Shown here in pieces: positions 35,586 through 44,497 of a DNA stretch of 60,646 nt. Made by a program: the position numbers and the translations under genes. The DNA is taken from NCBI GenBank assembly GCA_020621865.1, contig JAHRYW010000001.1:1-60646 (forward strand). The letters are read 5' to 3'. This stretch comes from Betaproteobacteria bacterium (lineage in GTDB: Bacteria; Pseudomonadota; Gammaproteobacteria; Burkholderiales; Rhodocyclaceae). Numbering within the stretch: the stretch's first letter is position 1; each line of letters starts with the position of its first letter. The notes under the pieces were generated by a model, which was not told where the DNA came from, ran no database searches, and saw only the letters and a program-made list of their open reading frames with translations.

Positions 35586-36685
35586 GCCTCGCGCATCAGC
35601 CGCCAGTACTGGAACTTCAGCATGGCGGCGGCCCCGGCGACAATGGCCAGGAAGGTGATGATGGAGCCCAGCGCCAGGGTCGAGAAACCGCTGATCCCCT
35701 GGCCGATCGTGCACCCCATGGCGACGACGCCGCCGAAACCCATCAGCGCCGCGCCGAGCAGGTGGCTGGCGGTATCCTCGATGCTGGCGAAACCTTCCCA
35801 GCGAAAATTGCGGGTCAGCAGCGACCAGGCAAACGAACCGGCAATCACGCCGAGCGCCGTGGCGATGCCGAAAGTCATCGTCCGACTGGTATCCGACCAC
35901 AGCATCAGCAGTTCCAACGTGTAGGCCTGCGGTGCGACGAAGGAGAGCGATTCCATCCGCCCGCTATTGGTCGTCAGGAAAGCCTCTTCCAAAGTCTCCG
36001 GGTGTTCGGCCACATAGCCGAGATGGCCGCTGACATACCAGGCAGCGACAACGGTCAGACCGATACCGACGCCGCCGAGCAGGTTGTCCAGGGTCCAGAA
36101 ATCGCGTTTGGCCAAGGATGCTACGGTCAGCCCTCCACCAATGGCAAAAACCGGGAGGAGCAGGGCCATCTTAGGGTCCATGCCGGCGGCAGCCAGCAGG
36201 GCCGGGATATCCTGCCCGCCGGGCAGCGTGATGGCGGCCTTTTCCAGCACATTGACGCGAAAGACGCCGAACACACCGCGGATGGTCATGTAGGCGACCA
36301 GACCGAGGACCACGAAGACGACCAGCGATTTCAGGTTGCCGCCGCCGATGCGGATCAGGGTCTTGGAACCGCAGCCGGATGCCAGCACCATGCCGACGCC
36401 GAAGGTCACCCCGCCGACGAGGTAGGACAGCCAGGTGAAATTGGGCGTCCGGTAAATCGACTTGCCGAGATCGATCTGCCCACTGGCGTGCAGCGCACCG
36501 GCGCCGAGAATGGCGACACCGATGGCCAGCAGCCACATCCGCATCCGGCTCCACTCGCCCATGTTGACGATGTCCGACACCGCCCCCATGGTGCAGAAAT
36601 GGGTTTTCTGGCCGATCGCACCGAACACGAAGGCAACGGCAAAAGCGAGCCAGAGAACGGTGCTGGGCGCGACGGCAGTTTCCAT
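35582..36685 (-). CDS. YeeE/YedE-family membrane transporter (thiosulfate or sulfur-compound uptake)
   Basis: This 367-residue protein has about nine to ten hydrophobic segments and the duplicated family motif with a cysteine: VLASGCGSKTLIRIGGG in one half and GFGGVVAMGCTIGQGISG in the other. The conserved cysteines guide thiosulfate through the channel in TsuA, so a sulfur-compound role is reasonable. It ends 4 bases inside the convergent small membrane gene and starts 2 bases after queC. A degenerate antisense copy of the 42-bp element lies near the middle (36117-36158). Confidence 0.88.
   Translation of the reverse strand: METAVAPSTVLWLAFAVAFVFGAIGQKTHFCTMGAVSDIVNMGEWSRMRMWLLAIGVAILGAGALHASGQIDLGKSIYRTPNFTWLSYLVGGVTFGVGMVLASGCGSKTLIRIGGGNLKSLVVFVVLGLVAYMTIRGVFGVFRVNVLEKAAITLPGGQDIPALLAAAGMDPKMALLLPVFAIGGGLTVASLAKRDFWTLDNLLGGVGIGLTVVAAWYVSGHLGYVAEHPETLEEAFLTTNSGRMESLSFVAPQAYTLELLMLWSDTSRTMTFGIATALGVIAGSFAWSLLTRNFRWEGFASIEDTASHLLGAALMGFGGVVAMGCTIGQGISGFSTLALGSIITFLAIVAGAAAMLKFQYWRLMREA
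36117..36158 (+). repeat. 42-bp dispersed element, degenerate copy 8 (inside the YeeE gene, antisense)
   Basis: Core GATGCTACGGTC (11 of 12), AGCCCTCCACC, then TGGCAAAAACCGGGAGG. It is antisense to the gene, which reads L-T-V-A-S across the core. Confidence 0.6.
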
Positions 36686-36687
36686 GC

Positions 36688-37365
36688 TCAGGCGCGGTAG
36701 ATGGTGGGATCGGGCAGGCCGGCGGCAGCAAAGCCCTCGGCGCGCAGGCGGCAGGAATCGCAGACCCCGCAGGCACGGCCGAGCTGATCGGCCTGGTAGC
36801 AGGAAACGGTCAGGCCGTAATCGACGCCGAGCGCCGCGCCGGTCCGGATGATCTCGGCCTTAGAGAGGGCGATCAGCGGCGCATGGATGGACAGCTTGTG
36901 GCCCTCGACGCCGGCCTTGGTCGCCAGGTTGGCCATCGTCTCGAAAGCGGCGATGTATTCCGGCCGGCAATCGGGATAGCCGGAGTAATCGACGGCATTG
37001 ACTCCGACGAAGATGTCGCGGCTGCCAAGCACCTCGGCCCAGGCCAGGGCCAGCGACAGCATGATGGTGTTGCGGGCCGGCACGTAGGTAACCGGAATGC
37101 CCGGCTGGACGCCCTCGGTCGGCACGGCGATGGCGGTATCGGTCAGCGCCGAGCCGCCAAACTGGGCCAGGCCGAAATCGAGCACGCGATGCTCGGCGGC
37201 GCCAAGCGCCTTGACCACGCGATCGGCCGCGGCCAGTTCGGCGCAATGCCGCTGGCCGTAGTTGAACGACAGGCAATAGGATTCGAAACCCTGGCTGCGG
37301 GCGATGGCCAGGCAGGTGGCGGAATCGAGTCCACCGGAAAGGAGAACGACGGCTTTCTTCATCAT
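36688..37365 (-). CDS. queC: 7-cyano-7-deazaguanine synthase QueC
   Basis: This 225-residue protein has the PP-loop [12 protein letters not shown] at the N-terminus and a C-terminal zinc site with four cysteines in the segment from CYQAD to CGVCDSC. It converts 7-carboxy-7-deazaguanine to preQ0 with ATP and ammonia. queE lies 445 bases upstream on the same strand, with a PilZ gene between them. Length and order fit queuosine biosynthesis in this group. Confidence 0.95.
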   Translation of the reverse strand: MMKKAVVLLSGGLDSATCLAIARSQGFESYCLSFNYGQRHCAELAAADRVVKALGAAEHRVLDFGLAQFGGSALTDTAIAVPTEGVQPGIPVTYVPARNTIMLSLALAWAEVLGSRDIFVGVNAVDYSGYPDCRPEYIAAFETMANLATKAGVEGHKLSIHAPLIALSKAEIIRTGAALGVDYGLTVSCYQADQLGRACGVCDSCRLRAEGFAAAGLPDPTIYRA

Positions 37366-37432
37366 GGGGCGCGAATATACCCCAAAATCCAGCCGCCCTG
37401 AGAGGCTATCTGCTTGTTCCTGCGCGAAAATT

Positions 37433-37795
37433 TCAGCCTTGGCTGAGCAAGGCGAATTCCCGCTCGGCGAGCGCCTCGTCGCCGAGGTTGAGCTCGACCA
37501 GGCGGCGCAGGTGGGTCACACTTTCCAGGTCGATGTCACGGCAAAGCAGGCCGTAGTAATTAGCCAGGTGATGGACGACGGTGGCTTCCATGCGGATGGT
37601 CGTGCCGACGTTGTCGAGGCGGATCTTCAGCGTACAGTTGGTGCCGACCGTGACGAACATCGTCGAATGTGGATGGATCAGCGCGCCCTTCAGCGACAGG
37701 TCGAGCACATCGACGACACATTCGCCGTCGGGCAGAAAGAGTGTGGCCTTGCTCTGGAACGGGATGCGGGAAAACTTGCGGCGATTGTCGGTCAT
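37433..37795 (-). CDS. PilZ-domain protein (c-di-GMP receptor)
   Basis: This 120-residue protein is a single PilZ domain. The N-terminal RRKFSRIPF supplies the RxxxR motif, and DLSLKGALI supplies the D/NxSxxG motif. Both are needed for c-di-GMP binding. It is the only signalling gene in the queC-queE stretch. A linkage to queuosine is not evident. The 67-base gap to queC and 14-base gap to queE leave operon membership likely. Confidence 0.88.
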   Translation of the reverse strand: MTDNRRKFSRIPFQSKATLFLPDGECVVDVLDLSLKGALIHPHSTMFVTVGTNCTLKIRLDNVGTTIRMEATVVHHLANYYGLLCRDIDLESVTHLRRLVELNLGDEALAEREFALLSQG

Positions 37796-37809
37796 CTTTG
37801 CCTCCGTCC

Positions 37810-38448
37810 TTATTTTCCCTGCATGTTACCCCAAAGCAACTTGTGCATTTGCAGCTGGAAGCGGACATTCAGGCCGTCTTCAAGAATCCATTCGGCCAGC
37901 GAGCGGGCCTCGATCAACCCCTGGGCCGGCGAGAACAGCACCGGGCAGTGGCGGTCGAGCTGGTGTTCGCGCAAGGCATCGCGCGCCCATTCGTAATCGC
38001 CGCGCGAGGCAATGACGATCTTGATTTCATCGCGCGCGTTCAGCGACGCCAGGTTTTCCCAGCGATTCTTCGCGGCTTCGCCGGAATCCGGCGCCTTGAG
38101 ATCCATGATCCGAGAAACCCGCGGATCGACGCCGGAAATATCCAGCGCCCCGGAGGTTTCCAGCGAGACGTCGTAACCGGCGTCGCAAAGCGCCGTCAGC
38201 AGCGGCAGACAGTCTTTCTGGGCCAGGGGCTCGCCGCCGGTCACGCAGACCTGGCGGGCCGGATACTTGGCCACTTCGGCCAGCACCGATTCGATCGTTG
38301 CCGCCTCGCCGCCGGTAAAGCTGTAAGTCGTGTCGCACCAGGAACAGCGCAGCGGGCAACCGGTCAGGCGGACGAAGACGGTCGGCAGGCCGATGCGCGA
38401 CGCTTCGCCCTGCAGGGAGTAGAAAACTTCAGTGAGACGTAAAGCCAA
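37810..38448 (-). CDS. queE: 7-carboxy-7-deazaguanine synthase QueE (radical SAM)
   Basis: This 212-residue radical SAM protein has the cysteine motif CPLRCSWCDT, here with spacing CxxxCxxC, followed by VCVTGGEPLAQ and MDLKAPDS. It makes 7-carboxy-7-deazaguanine from 6-carboxytetrahydropterin. The start is directly after the cpoB stop without a gap, so it is part of the tol-pal transcript. Confidence 0.94.
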   Translation of the reverse strand: MALRLTEVFYSLQGEASRIGLPTVFVRLTGCPLRCSWCDTTYSFTGGEAATIESVLAEVAKYPARQVCVTGGEPLAQKDCLPLLTALCDAGYDVSLETSGALDISGVDPRVSRIMDLKAPDSGEAAKNRWENLASLNARDEIKIVIASRGDYEWARDALREHQLDRHCPVLFSPAQGLIEARSLAEWILEDGLNVRFQLQMHKLLWGNMQGK

Positions 38449-39189
38449 TTATTTCTTCTTCAGCCGCTCGCGGGCGGTATCGGCCGCCGGGGTACCGGGA
38501 TACTTGGTGAGCACCGTTTCCAGCGAACGCTTGGCGCCGGTCGGGTTGCCCATCTCCTGCTGGCAGGTCGAAATGGCCAGCCAGGCATCGGGTGCCTTGG
38601 TGCTGTCGGCGTACTTGGTGGTGACCACGCTCTGCGCCTCGATGGCGCGCTTGCAGTCGCGCTGGGCGTACCAGGCGTTGCCCAGCCAGTACTGGGCGTT
38701 GGGCGCCAGCGAGCTGTCCGGGTGCTTCTGGACGAAAGCGCCGAAACCGGCGGCGGCGTCCTTGTACTTGCCGGCCTTGAACTGGTTCAGCGCGGCTTCG
38801 TAATCCTGGGTTTCCTTGCCCGGATCGCCGGCCGATTTTGAATTCGGCCCATTTTCGCCTTCGACCGTAGCATTTGCCGGCGCGGTAGTCTCGAACTTGC
38901 GCAGGCGGGTGTCGAGGTCGAGGTAGAAGTCCTGCTGGCGCTTCTTGGCCGTTTCCAGCTCGTAGGTCAGCGTTTCGATCTGGCCGCGCAGGCGGGCCAT
39001 CTCTTCGCCCTGGCGCTGAATCTGGTCGGCCAGATTCAGCTGGGCCTTGGCCTGCTGGTCGAATCGCGCTTCTGTCTTGGCTTTCAGGTCGGCAATCTGT
39101 TGCCGCGCCACGTCATCATCGAAGACGCCGGCGTGGGCCTGGACGGCACCCAGCGCGGCGATCAGGAGGGCGATTCGAACCGGGCGCAT
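38449..39189 (-). CDS. cpoB: Tol-Pal system protein CpoB (YbgF)
   Basis: This 246-residue periplasmic protein has a signal peptide ending LGAVQAHAG, an N-terminal trimerising coiled coil (about 30-95) and a C-terminal TPR domain starting DYEAALNQFKAGKYKDA. CpoB coordinates outer-membrane constriction and PBP1B activity with Tol. The linker between the two domains carries a 42-bp element copy, read NATVEGENGPNSKSA. It is the last tol gene and is followed without a gap by queE. Confidence 0.93.
   Translation of the reverse strand: MRPVRIALLIAALGAVQAHAGVFDDDVARQQIADLKAKTEARFDQQAKAQLNLADQIQRQGEEMARLRGQIETLTYELETAKKRQQDFYLDLDTRLRKFETTAPANATVEGENGPNSKSAGDPGKETQDYEAALNQFKAGKYKDAAAGFGAFVQKHPDSSLAPNAQYWLGNAWYAQRDCKRAIEAQSVVTTKYADSTKAPDAWLAISTCQQEMGNPTGAKRSLETVLTKYPGTPAADTARERLKKK
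38833..38874 (-). repeat. 42-bp dispersed element, copy 9 (inside cpoB)
   Basis: On the minus strand: exact core AATGCTACGGTC, GAAGGCGAAAATG, then GGCCGAATTCAAAATCG. Its tail is very like the RuvB copy (ends TTCAAAATCG in both). It is in the coding sense, in the CpoB interdomain linker. Confidence 0.85.
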
Positions 39190-39192
39190 GAT

Positions 39193-39738
39193 TTAGAACT
39201 CGCCGCGACCGTCGGCAGCACGGTAGAGGATGTCGGCGCGACGGTTTTCTGCCCAGGCAGCTTCGTCGTGGCCGGCATTCTTCGGCTTCTCTTCGCCCAG
39301 GCTGACCGATTCAACCTGGTCTTCCTTGACGCCGAGCAGGGTCAGCGAACGCTTGACGGCTTCGGCACGCTTCTGGCCGAGCGACAGGTTGTATTCGCGG
39401 CTGCCGCGCTCGTCGGTGTTGCCCTGGAGCAGCACCTTGAAGCCCTTGTTGGCGACCAGGTACTTGGCGTGGGCGGCGACCAGATCCTTGTACTCGTCCT
39501 TGACGTCGTACTTGTCGAGGTCGAAGTAGATGCTGCGCTGCGACAGCTTGCTCTTCGGATCGGTCAGTTCGCGCGGCAGGCCGTTGGCGTCGACACCGTC
39601 GGCGGTCACCGAGGCAACACCGGTACCCGAACCGCTGCGCGACTCGACCGGGGCGCCGGCATTGTCTTCCGGCAGCGGGGTGGTGGAACAGCCGACGATC
39701 AGGGCGGACAGCAGGGCGGGAATAAGCAGTTTTTTCAC
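39193..39738 (-). CDS. pal: Peptidoglycan-associated lipoprotein Pal
   Basis: This 181-residue lipoprotein has lipobox LIVGC (cysteine near residue 17), a short linker and an OmpA-like peptidoglycan-binding domain. The domain motifs are SIYFDLDKYDVKDEY, GNTDERGSREYNLSLGQKRA and ENRRADI. It ties the outer membrane to the cell wall and interacts with TolB. It is 3 bases ahead of cpoB and 18 bases after tolB. Confidence 0.95.
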   Translation of the reverse strand: MKKLLIPALLSALIVGCSTTPLPEDNAGAPVESRSGSGTGVASVTADGVDANGLPRELTDPKSKLSQRSIYFDLDKYDVKDEYKDLVAAHAKYLVANKGFKVLLQGNTDERGSREYNLSLGQKRAEAVKRSLTLLGVKEDQVESVSLGEEKPKNAGHDEAAWAENRRADILYRAADGRGEF

Positions 39739-39756
39739 AAAAGACTCCGGGATGGA

Positions 39757-41043
39757 TTATTGATAGTAAGGGCCCCAGGCCGGTTCGCGGACATCGCCGG
39801 CGGCAACCGAGAGGCGTTGTTTGATCCTGCCATCGCTGGAGACAGCCGATAGTACGCCGCGGCCGCCGACTTCAGTGGCGATCAGGATCATGCGGCTGTT
39901 AGGGGCGAAACTGGGAGATTCGTCCTTGTTCGAATCGCTGACGATCTGTACCTGGCGACTGGCCAGATCCATCACGGCGAGCTGGAAGCGGCCTTCGCGG
40001 CGGCTGATGAAAGCAAGGCTCTTGCCGTCCGGCGACGGACGCGGCGAGACGTTGTAGTTGCCCTCGAAGGTGACGCGTTTGGCGTCGCCACCGCTGGCGC
40101 CGACCTGGTAGACCTGCGGACTGCCGCCGCGATCGGAGGTGAAATAGATCGACCCACCATCCGGGGCATAGCGCGGCTCGGTGTCGATGCCGGAGGACTG
40201 GGTGATGCGCTGCAGGCCGCTGCCATCGGCATTGACCGAGTAGATCTGCGAGTGGCCATCCTTGGACAGCACGACGGCCAGCTTGCGGCCGTCCGGCGAC
40301 CAGGCCGGCGCCGAATTCGAGCCCTTGAAATTGGCGACGATGTGGCGCTGGCCGGAAGCCAGCGTATGGACGTAGATGACCGGCTTCTTTTTCTCGAAGG
40401 AGACATAGGCCAGGCGCCCGCCGTCCGGCGACCAGACCGGGGAGATGATCGGCTCGACCGAGGTCAGCGCGGTCGCCGCATTCTGGCCGTCGGAATCGGC
40501 AATCTGCAGCAGGTACTGGCCGCGCGCCTTGACGACGTAGGCGATGCGCGTCGAGAAGACGCCCTTTTCGCCGGTCAGCTTCTCGTAGATGAAATCGGCG
40601 ATGCGGTGGCCGGCGGCGCGCAACTGGACGTTGCTGGTCACGTAGGCGGCACCGCCCAGCGACACGCCCTTTTGCGTGTCGTAGAGGCGGAAGCGGGCTT
40701 CCATGCGGCCATCGGCGGCGCGGCCGATGCTGCCGGCGGCCAGCGCATCGGCACCACGGCTCTTCCAGTCGGCGTGATTGACCGCGGCATTTTCGTCAAA
40801 GGCCAGACCGGCGTTGTCGATCAGCTTGAACAGGCCGCTGCGCTCGAGATCGGCACGCACGGTGCCGGTGATCACGCGGGAAGCCGCCGGATCGCCGGGA
40901 AAATCGACGATGGTCACCGGAATCCGGCTGGCGCCGGCGCCGGTGATCTCGATCGACAGCTGGGCCTGGGCCAAGCCGGCGGTCAACAACGCGAAAGCCA
41001 GGAAAATACGGCGGGAAATTCGGGACATAGCGTTCATTTTCAT
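39757..41043 (-). CDS. tolB: Tol-Pal system beta-propeller protein TolB
   Basis: This protein of about 428 residues has a signal peptide ([14 protein letters not shown]), an N-terminal domain with RIPVTIVDF and a six-bladed propeller. Repeated blades read [30 protein letters not shown] and [15 protein letters not shown]. Three ATGs lie close together (41043, 41037, 41028) and none has a good ribosome site; I give the longest. The much longer frame upstream runs through tolA and is not real. Confidence 0.93.
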   Translation of the reverse strand: MKMNAMSRISRRIFLAFALLTAGLAQAQLSIEITGAGASRIPVTIVDFPGDPAASRVITGTVRADLERSGLFKLIDNAGLAFDENAAVNHADWKSRGADALAAGSIGRAADGRMEARFRLYDTQKGVSLGGAAYVTSNVQLRAAGHRIADFIYEKLTGEKGVFSTRIAYVVKARGQYLLQIADSDGQNAATALTSVEPIISPVWSPDGGRLAYVSFEKKKPVIYVHTLASGQRHIVANFKGSNSAPAWSPDGRKLAVVLSKDGHSQIYSVNADGSGLQRITQSSGIDTEPRYAPDGGSIYFTSDRGGSPQVYQVGASGGDAKRVTFEGNYNVSPRPSPDGKSLAFISRREGRFQLAVMDLASRQVQIVSDSNKDESPSFAPNSRMILIATEVGGRGVLSAVSSDGRIKQRLSVAAGDVREPAWGPYYQ

Positions 41044-41059
41044 AAAGATTCGCGCGATT

Positions 41060-41839
41060 TTACTCTTCAAACGGCTTATATTTGATTTCCAGCGTGCGCT
41101 GGAACAAGGACGGGTCGTCCGGCTTGGGCAGCGGCGAGGATTTGCGGATGGCCCGCTCGATGGCGCCATCGAGCGCCGGGTTGCCGCTGCTACGCTTCAG
41201 TTTGACGTCAAGCACTTCGCCGGTCGGCAACTGGGTGACGTCGAACACCGCCTCCGGATTACCCTGAATCCCCGGCACCGGCATCATGTTGCCGCGCACC
41301 TTCATGCGGATCTTGCTAGCGTAATCGGCCAGCCCCTTCTTGTTCGACGCCGCCCGCTGCTCGGCTTCGGCCGCTGCGGCATTGGCCAGTTGCTGCGTAT
41401 TCGGGCGCGGCTTCAAATCCGATGTTTCGCGGGCCAGTTCCTTGCTGAAATCGAATTTCGGTTGTGGCTGAGGCTTGGGCTCCGGCTTCTTCGGTTCTGG
41501 CTTTGGCGGCTCGGGCTTGGGTTCGGGCTTTTTCGGTTCCGGCTTCTTCTTTTCTTCCTTGACCGCGATATCCGGCTTCTTGGGCGGCAGCGGCTCGGGT
41601 TTCGGCTCGACCTTGGGCAGCGGCTTGGGCTCCGGCTTCACTTCGGGCGGCGGCGGAGGCGGCGGTACGACCTGCGCCGGCATCGGACGGCTGGCCCACA
41701 ACTCGACTTCCATGACCTCCGGCTGGCTGCGCTTCCACTGCACGCCGAGAAAGAGCGCAGCCACCAGGCCGACGTGCACCAGAATGGTGAAGGTCAGCGC
41801 ATATTTCTTGCCAGGCTCTTCGGGACGATCGAGGATCAT
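41060..41839 (-). CDS. tolA: Cell envelope protein TolA
   Basis: This 259-residue protein has a single N-terminal membrane anchor (about 14-36: [19 protein letters not shown]). A Lys/Pro/Glu-rich central segment of repeats such as [19 protein letters not shown] follows, then a C-terminal TonB-like domain (about 175-259). It spans the periplasm to connect the TolQR motor with Pal-TolB. The central repeats are proline-rich rather than the alanine-rich helix of E. coli, as in other betaproteobacteria. Confidence 0.93.
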   Translation of the reverse strand: MILDRPEEPGKKYALTFTILVHVGLVAALFLGVQWKRSQPEVMEVELWASRPMPAQVVPPPPPPPEVKPEPKPLPKVEPKPEPLPPKKPDIAVKEEKKKPEPKKPEPKPEPPKPEPKKPEPKPQPQPKFDFSKELARETSDLKPRPNTQQLANAAAAEAEQRAASNKKGLADYASKIRMKVRGNMMPVPGIQGNPEAVFDVTQLPTGEVLDVKLKRSSGNPALDGAIERAIRKSSPLPKPDDPSLFQRTLEIKYKPFEE

Positions 41840-41845
41840 GTCGAC

Positions 41846-42253
41846 TTATTTGCTGGCGCTGGCGGTTTCCAGGCCGACTTTCTGGAAGCCGGCACGCTTC
41901 GCTTCGTCCAGCACTTCGATGACGTTCTTGTACTGGGTTTCCTTGGCACCGGCGATCAGGATCGGCGTCTTGTCGTCGTTGGCCTTCAGGGCCGCCAGTT
42001 CGGCCTTCAGTTCCTTGATGCCCTTCAGCTTGGTCTCGTCGCCCTTGATGTTGAACAGCGACAGGCTGCCGTCGTCCTTGATCTGGACCTTGACGTATTT
42101 GTCCGGCTTCTGCGGCGCCGTGCCTGAGGACGGCAGGTCGACCGAACCGGTCGTCATCATCGGCGTCGCGACCATGAAGATGACGAGCAGGACCAGCATG
42201 ACGTCGATGTAGGGGACGACGTTGATTTCGTTTTTCAGGCGGCGCTGGCGCAT
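41846..42253 (-). CDS. tolR: Biopolymer transport protein TolR (ExbD family)
   Basis: This 135-residue protein has a single membrane segment (about 14-36) with the proton-path aspartate in VVPYIDVMLVLLVIFMVATP, and a periplasmic domain. It is a stator and motor component with TolQ. It ends 6 bases before tolA. Confidence 0.95.
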   Translation of the reverse strand: MRQRRLKNEINVVPYIDVMLVLLVIFMVATPMMTTGSVDLPSSGTAPQKPDKYVKVQIKDDGSLSLFNIKGDETKLKGIKELKAELAALKANDDKTPILIAGAKETQYKNVIEVLDEAKRAGFQKVGLETASASK

Positions 42254-42257
42254 GGCC

Positions 42258-42935
42258 TTATCTCATCTGGCGCTGGATGATGTTGGAGAACTCTTCCATG
42301 AACGACTCGTAGCGGGTGGCCAGGCGGTCGATGTCGTGCGAGAAGCGGTTGTAAGCGAGCACGGCGGGGATCGCCGCGAACAGGCCGATAGCAGTGGCGA
42401 CCAGCGCTTCGGCGATACCCGGGGCGACCGAGGCGAGGGTTGCCTGACCGACGTTGGACAGGCCGCGGAAGGCGTGCATGATGCCCCAGACGGTGCCGAA
42501 CAGGCCGATATACGGGGAAACCGAGCCGACCGAGGCGAGGAAGGCGAGGTGGGATTCGAGGGCATCCATCTCGCGCTGGTAGGTGGCGCGCATGGCGCGG
42601 CGCGAGCCGTCGACGATGTCTTTCGGGTCGAGGTTCTTCTGGCCCTTGAGCTTGGTGAATTCGCGGAAGCCGGCCTCGAAGATGCGCTCCATCGATCCGG
42701 CGTGGTGACGGTCGTTGACCGCGCTGTTGAACAGGTTGTTCAGGTCGCCGCCGGACCAGAAATCGCGCTCGAAATTCTCGGTCTTCTGGCGGGCCAGCTT
42801 GACCGTGAACCACTTCATGAAAATGTAGTACCAGGACATGAAGGAGACGCCGGCGAGCAGAGCCATGACGGCCTGGACGACAGCACTGGCTTCAAGAATC
42901 AGGTGGAGAATGGACAAATCCTGGGTGACGTTCAT
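42258..42935 (-). CDS. tolQ: Proton-driven motor protein TolQ (ExbB family)
   Basis: This 225-residue protein has three membrane segments at about 12-40, 130-155 and 165-195. It has the family motifs VGSVSPYIGLFGTVWGIMHA and APGIAEALVATAIGLFAAIP. It forms the pentameric channel of the Tol motor around the TolR dimer. It overlaps ybgC by 4 bases and precedes tolR by 4 bases. Confidence 0.95.
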   Translation of the reverse strand: MNVTQDLSILHLILEASAVVQAVMALLAGVSFMSWYYIFMKWFTVKLARQKTENFERDFWSGGDLNNLFNSAVNDRHHAGSMERIFEAGFREFTKLKGQKNLDPKDIVDGSRRAMRATYQREMDALESHLAFLASVGSVSPYIGLFGTVWGIMHAFRGLSNVGQATLASVAPGIAEALVATAIGLFAAIPAVLAYNRFSHDIDRLATRYESFMEEFSNIIQRQMR

Positions 42936-43354
42936 TTCAGCGATTCCAGCTTGGCATACAGAAAATCGGGGATGGGGGCCGGGGTCATCGTCGCCATGTT
43001 GACGCAGGCGATCTCGACGGTGCCGGTGACCAGTTCGTCGGCACCGCGGCGGACGTGTTGACGGAAGATGACGCGGACACGGGTCAGTTTCTCGACTTCG
43101 AGGCCGACCGATAGTTCGTCATCGAGCCGCGCCGGCTTCAGGTACTCGCAGCTCGCCTTGCGCGCCACGAAACCGATGCCGGCTTCGGCGGCCAGCGCCG
43201 ACTGGTCGTGACCGGCAAAACGCATCCATTCGGTGCGGCAGCGCTCGAAGAACTTGAGGTAATTGGCGTAGTAGACGACGCCGCCGGCATCGGTGTCTTC
43301 GTAATAGACACGGACCGGGATGGTGAAGGCGTTCGGATTCGGCTCGAATTTCAT
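42932..43354 (-). CDS. ybgC: Tol-Pal associated acyl-CoA thioesterase YbgC
   Basis: This 140-residue hotdog-fold thioesterase has the 4-hydroxybenzoyl-CoA thioesterase-type active site in YYEDTDAGGVVYYANYLK, with the catalytic aspartate, followed by CRTEWMRFAGHDQ. It hydrolyses acyl-CoA near the membrane. It is the first gene of the tol block; a 70-base gap separates it from ruvB. Confidence 0.93.
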   Translation of the reverse strand: MKFEPNPNAFTIPVRVYYEDTDAGGVVYYANYLKFFERCRTEWMRFAGHDQSALAAEAGIGFVARKASCEYLKPARLDDELSVGLEVEKLTRVRVIFRQHVRRGADELVTGTVEIACVNMATMTPAPIPDFLYAKLESLK

Positions 43355-43423
43355 CGCGGCATTTTACCTTGCGCCGCAACATTGTTTTGTAACGATCTGT
43401 TTCCGCGAGAGATATTGTTGAAT

Positions 43424-44497
43424 TTACTCGTCCGCCAGCAGATCGCGAACCACCGCACTGTTCGGCTCGGCCAGCCCGAGGTGGCGGTAGATGGCCGGGG
43501 TGGCGACGCGGCCGCGCAGCGTGCGTTGCAGGTAGCCCTGCTGGATCAGATAGGGTTCGAGCACATCCTCGATGGTGTCGCGCGCCTCGCCGATGGCGGC
43601 GGCGAGGTTGTCGACGCCGACCGGGCCGCCACCGAACTTGTCGATCACCGCCGAGAGCAGCTTGCGGTCCATCAGGTCGAGGCCGGCCGGGTCGACGTCA
43701 AGCATGTGCAGCGCCTTGTCGGCGACGGCGCGGGTAATGTTGCCGTCCGCCTTGACCTCGGCGTAGTCGCGCACCCGACGCAGCAGGCGGTTGGCGATGC
43801 GCGGCGTACCGCGCGAGCGTTTGGCGATTTCCAGCGCGCCTTCCGGATCGATCGGCGCGTTGAGCAGGGAGGCCGAGCGGCTGACAATGCTTTTCAGCTC
43901 GTCGGCGTTGTAGAACTCCAGCCGGGCGACGATGCCGAAGCGGTCGCGTAGCGGGTTGGTCAGCATGCCGGCCCGGGTCGTCGCGCCGACCAGCGTGAAG
44001 GGCGGCAGATCGAGTTTGACCGAGCGGGCGGCCGGGCCTTCGCCAATCATGATGTCGATCTGGAAGTCCTCCAGCGCCGGGTAGAGGATTTCCTCGACCA
44101 CCGGGCTGAGGCGGTGGATTTCGTCGATGAACAGCACGTCGTGCGGTTCGAGATTGGTCAGGATGGCGGCCAGATCGCCGGCGCGTTCGAGCACCGGGCC
44201 GGAGGTCTGACGCAGATTGACGCCCATTTCGGCGGCGACGATGTGGGCCAGCGTCGTCTTGCCCAGCCCCGGCGGGCCGAAGAGCAGCACGTGGTCGAGC
44301 GATTCACTGCGATTACGGGCGGCCTGGATGAAGATTTCCAGCTGCTCGCGGATCTTGACCTGGCCGGTGTAGTCGGCCAGCCGCTTGGGGCGGAGCGCCC
44401 GTTCGAGCGCTTCTTCTTGGGCCGATTTTGAATTTGGGGCAATTATCCGATCGACCGTAGGATTGATGGTCGGACTGAGCTTGTCGGTTTCAATCAT
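43424..44497 (-). CDS. ruvB: Holliday junction branch migration ATPase RuvB
   Basis: This 357-residue AAA+ helicase has Walker [13 protein letters not shown], Walker B FIDEIHRL, sensor and arginine-finger segments ([17 protein letters not shown]) and the C-terminal winged helix ([17 protein letters not shown]). The N-terminus is longer than usual: 22 residues separate MIETD from [11 protein letters not shown], where about 10-12 is normal. The extra stretch ([15 protein letters not shown]) is a 42-bp element copy. It starts inside the AI-2E permease gene by 4 bases. Confidence 0.96.
   Translation of the reverse strand: MIETDKLSPTINPTVDRIIAPNSKSAQEEALERALRPKRLADYTGQVKIREQLEIFIQAARNRSESLDHVLLFGPPGLGKTTLAHIVAAEMGVNLRQTSGPVLERAGDLAAILTNLEPHDVLFIDEIHRLSPVVEEILYPALEDFQIDIMIGEGPAARSVKLDLPPFTLVGATTRAGMLTNPLRDRFGIVARLEFYNADELKSIVSRSASLLNAPIDPEGALEIAKRSRGTPRIANRLLRRVRDYAEVKADGNITRAVADKALHMLDVDPAGLDLMDRKLLSAVIDKFGGGPVGVDNLAAAIGEARDTIEDVLEPYLIQQGYLQRTLRGRVATPAIYRHLGLAEPNSAVVRDLLADE
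44423..44464 (-). repeat. 42-bp dispersed element, copy 10 (inside the ruvB N-terminus)
   Basis: On the minus strand: core AATCCTACGGTC (11 of 12), GATCGGATAATTG, then CCCCAAATTCAAAATCG. It adds an unusually long N-terminal arm to RuvB, in the same frame as the other sense copies. Confidence 0.8.
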
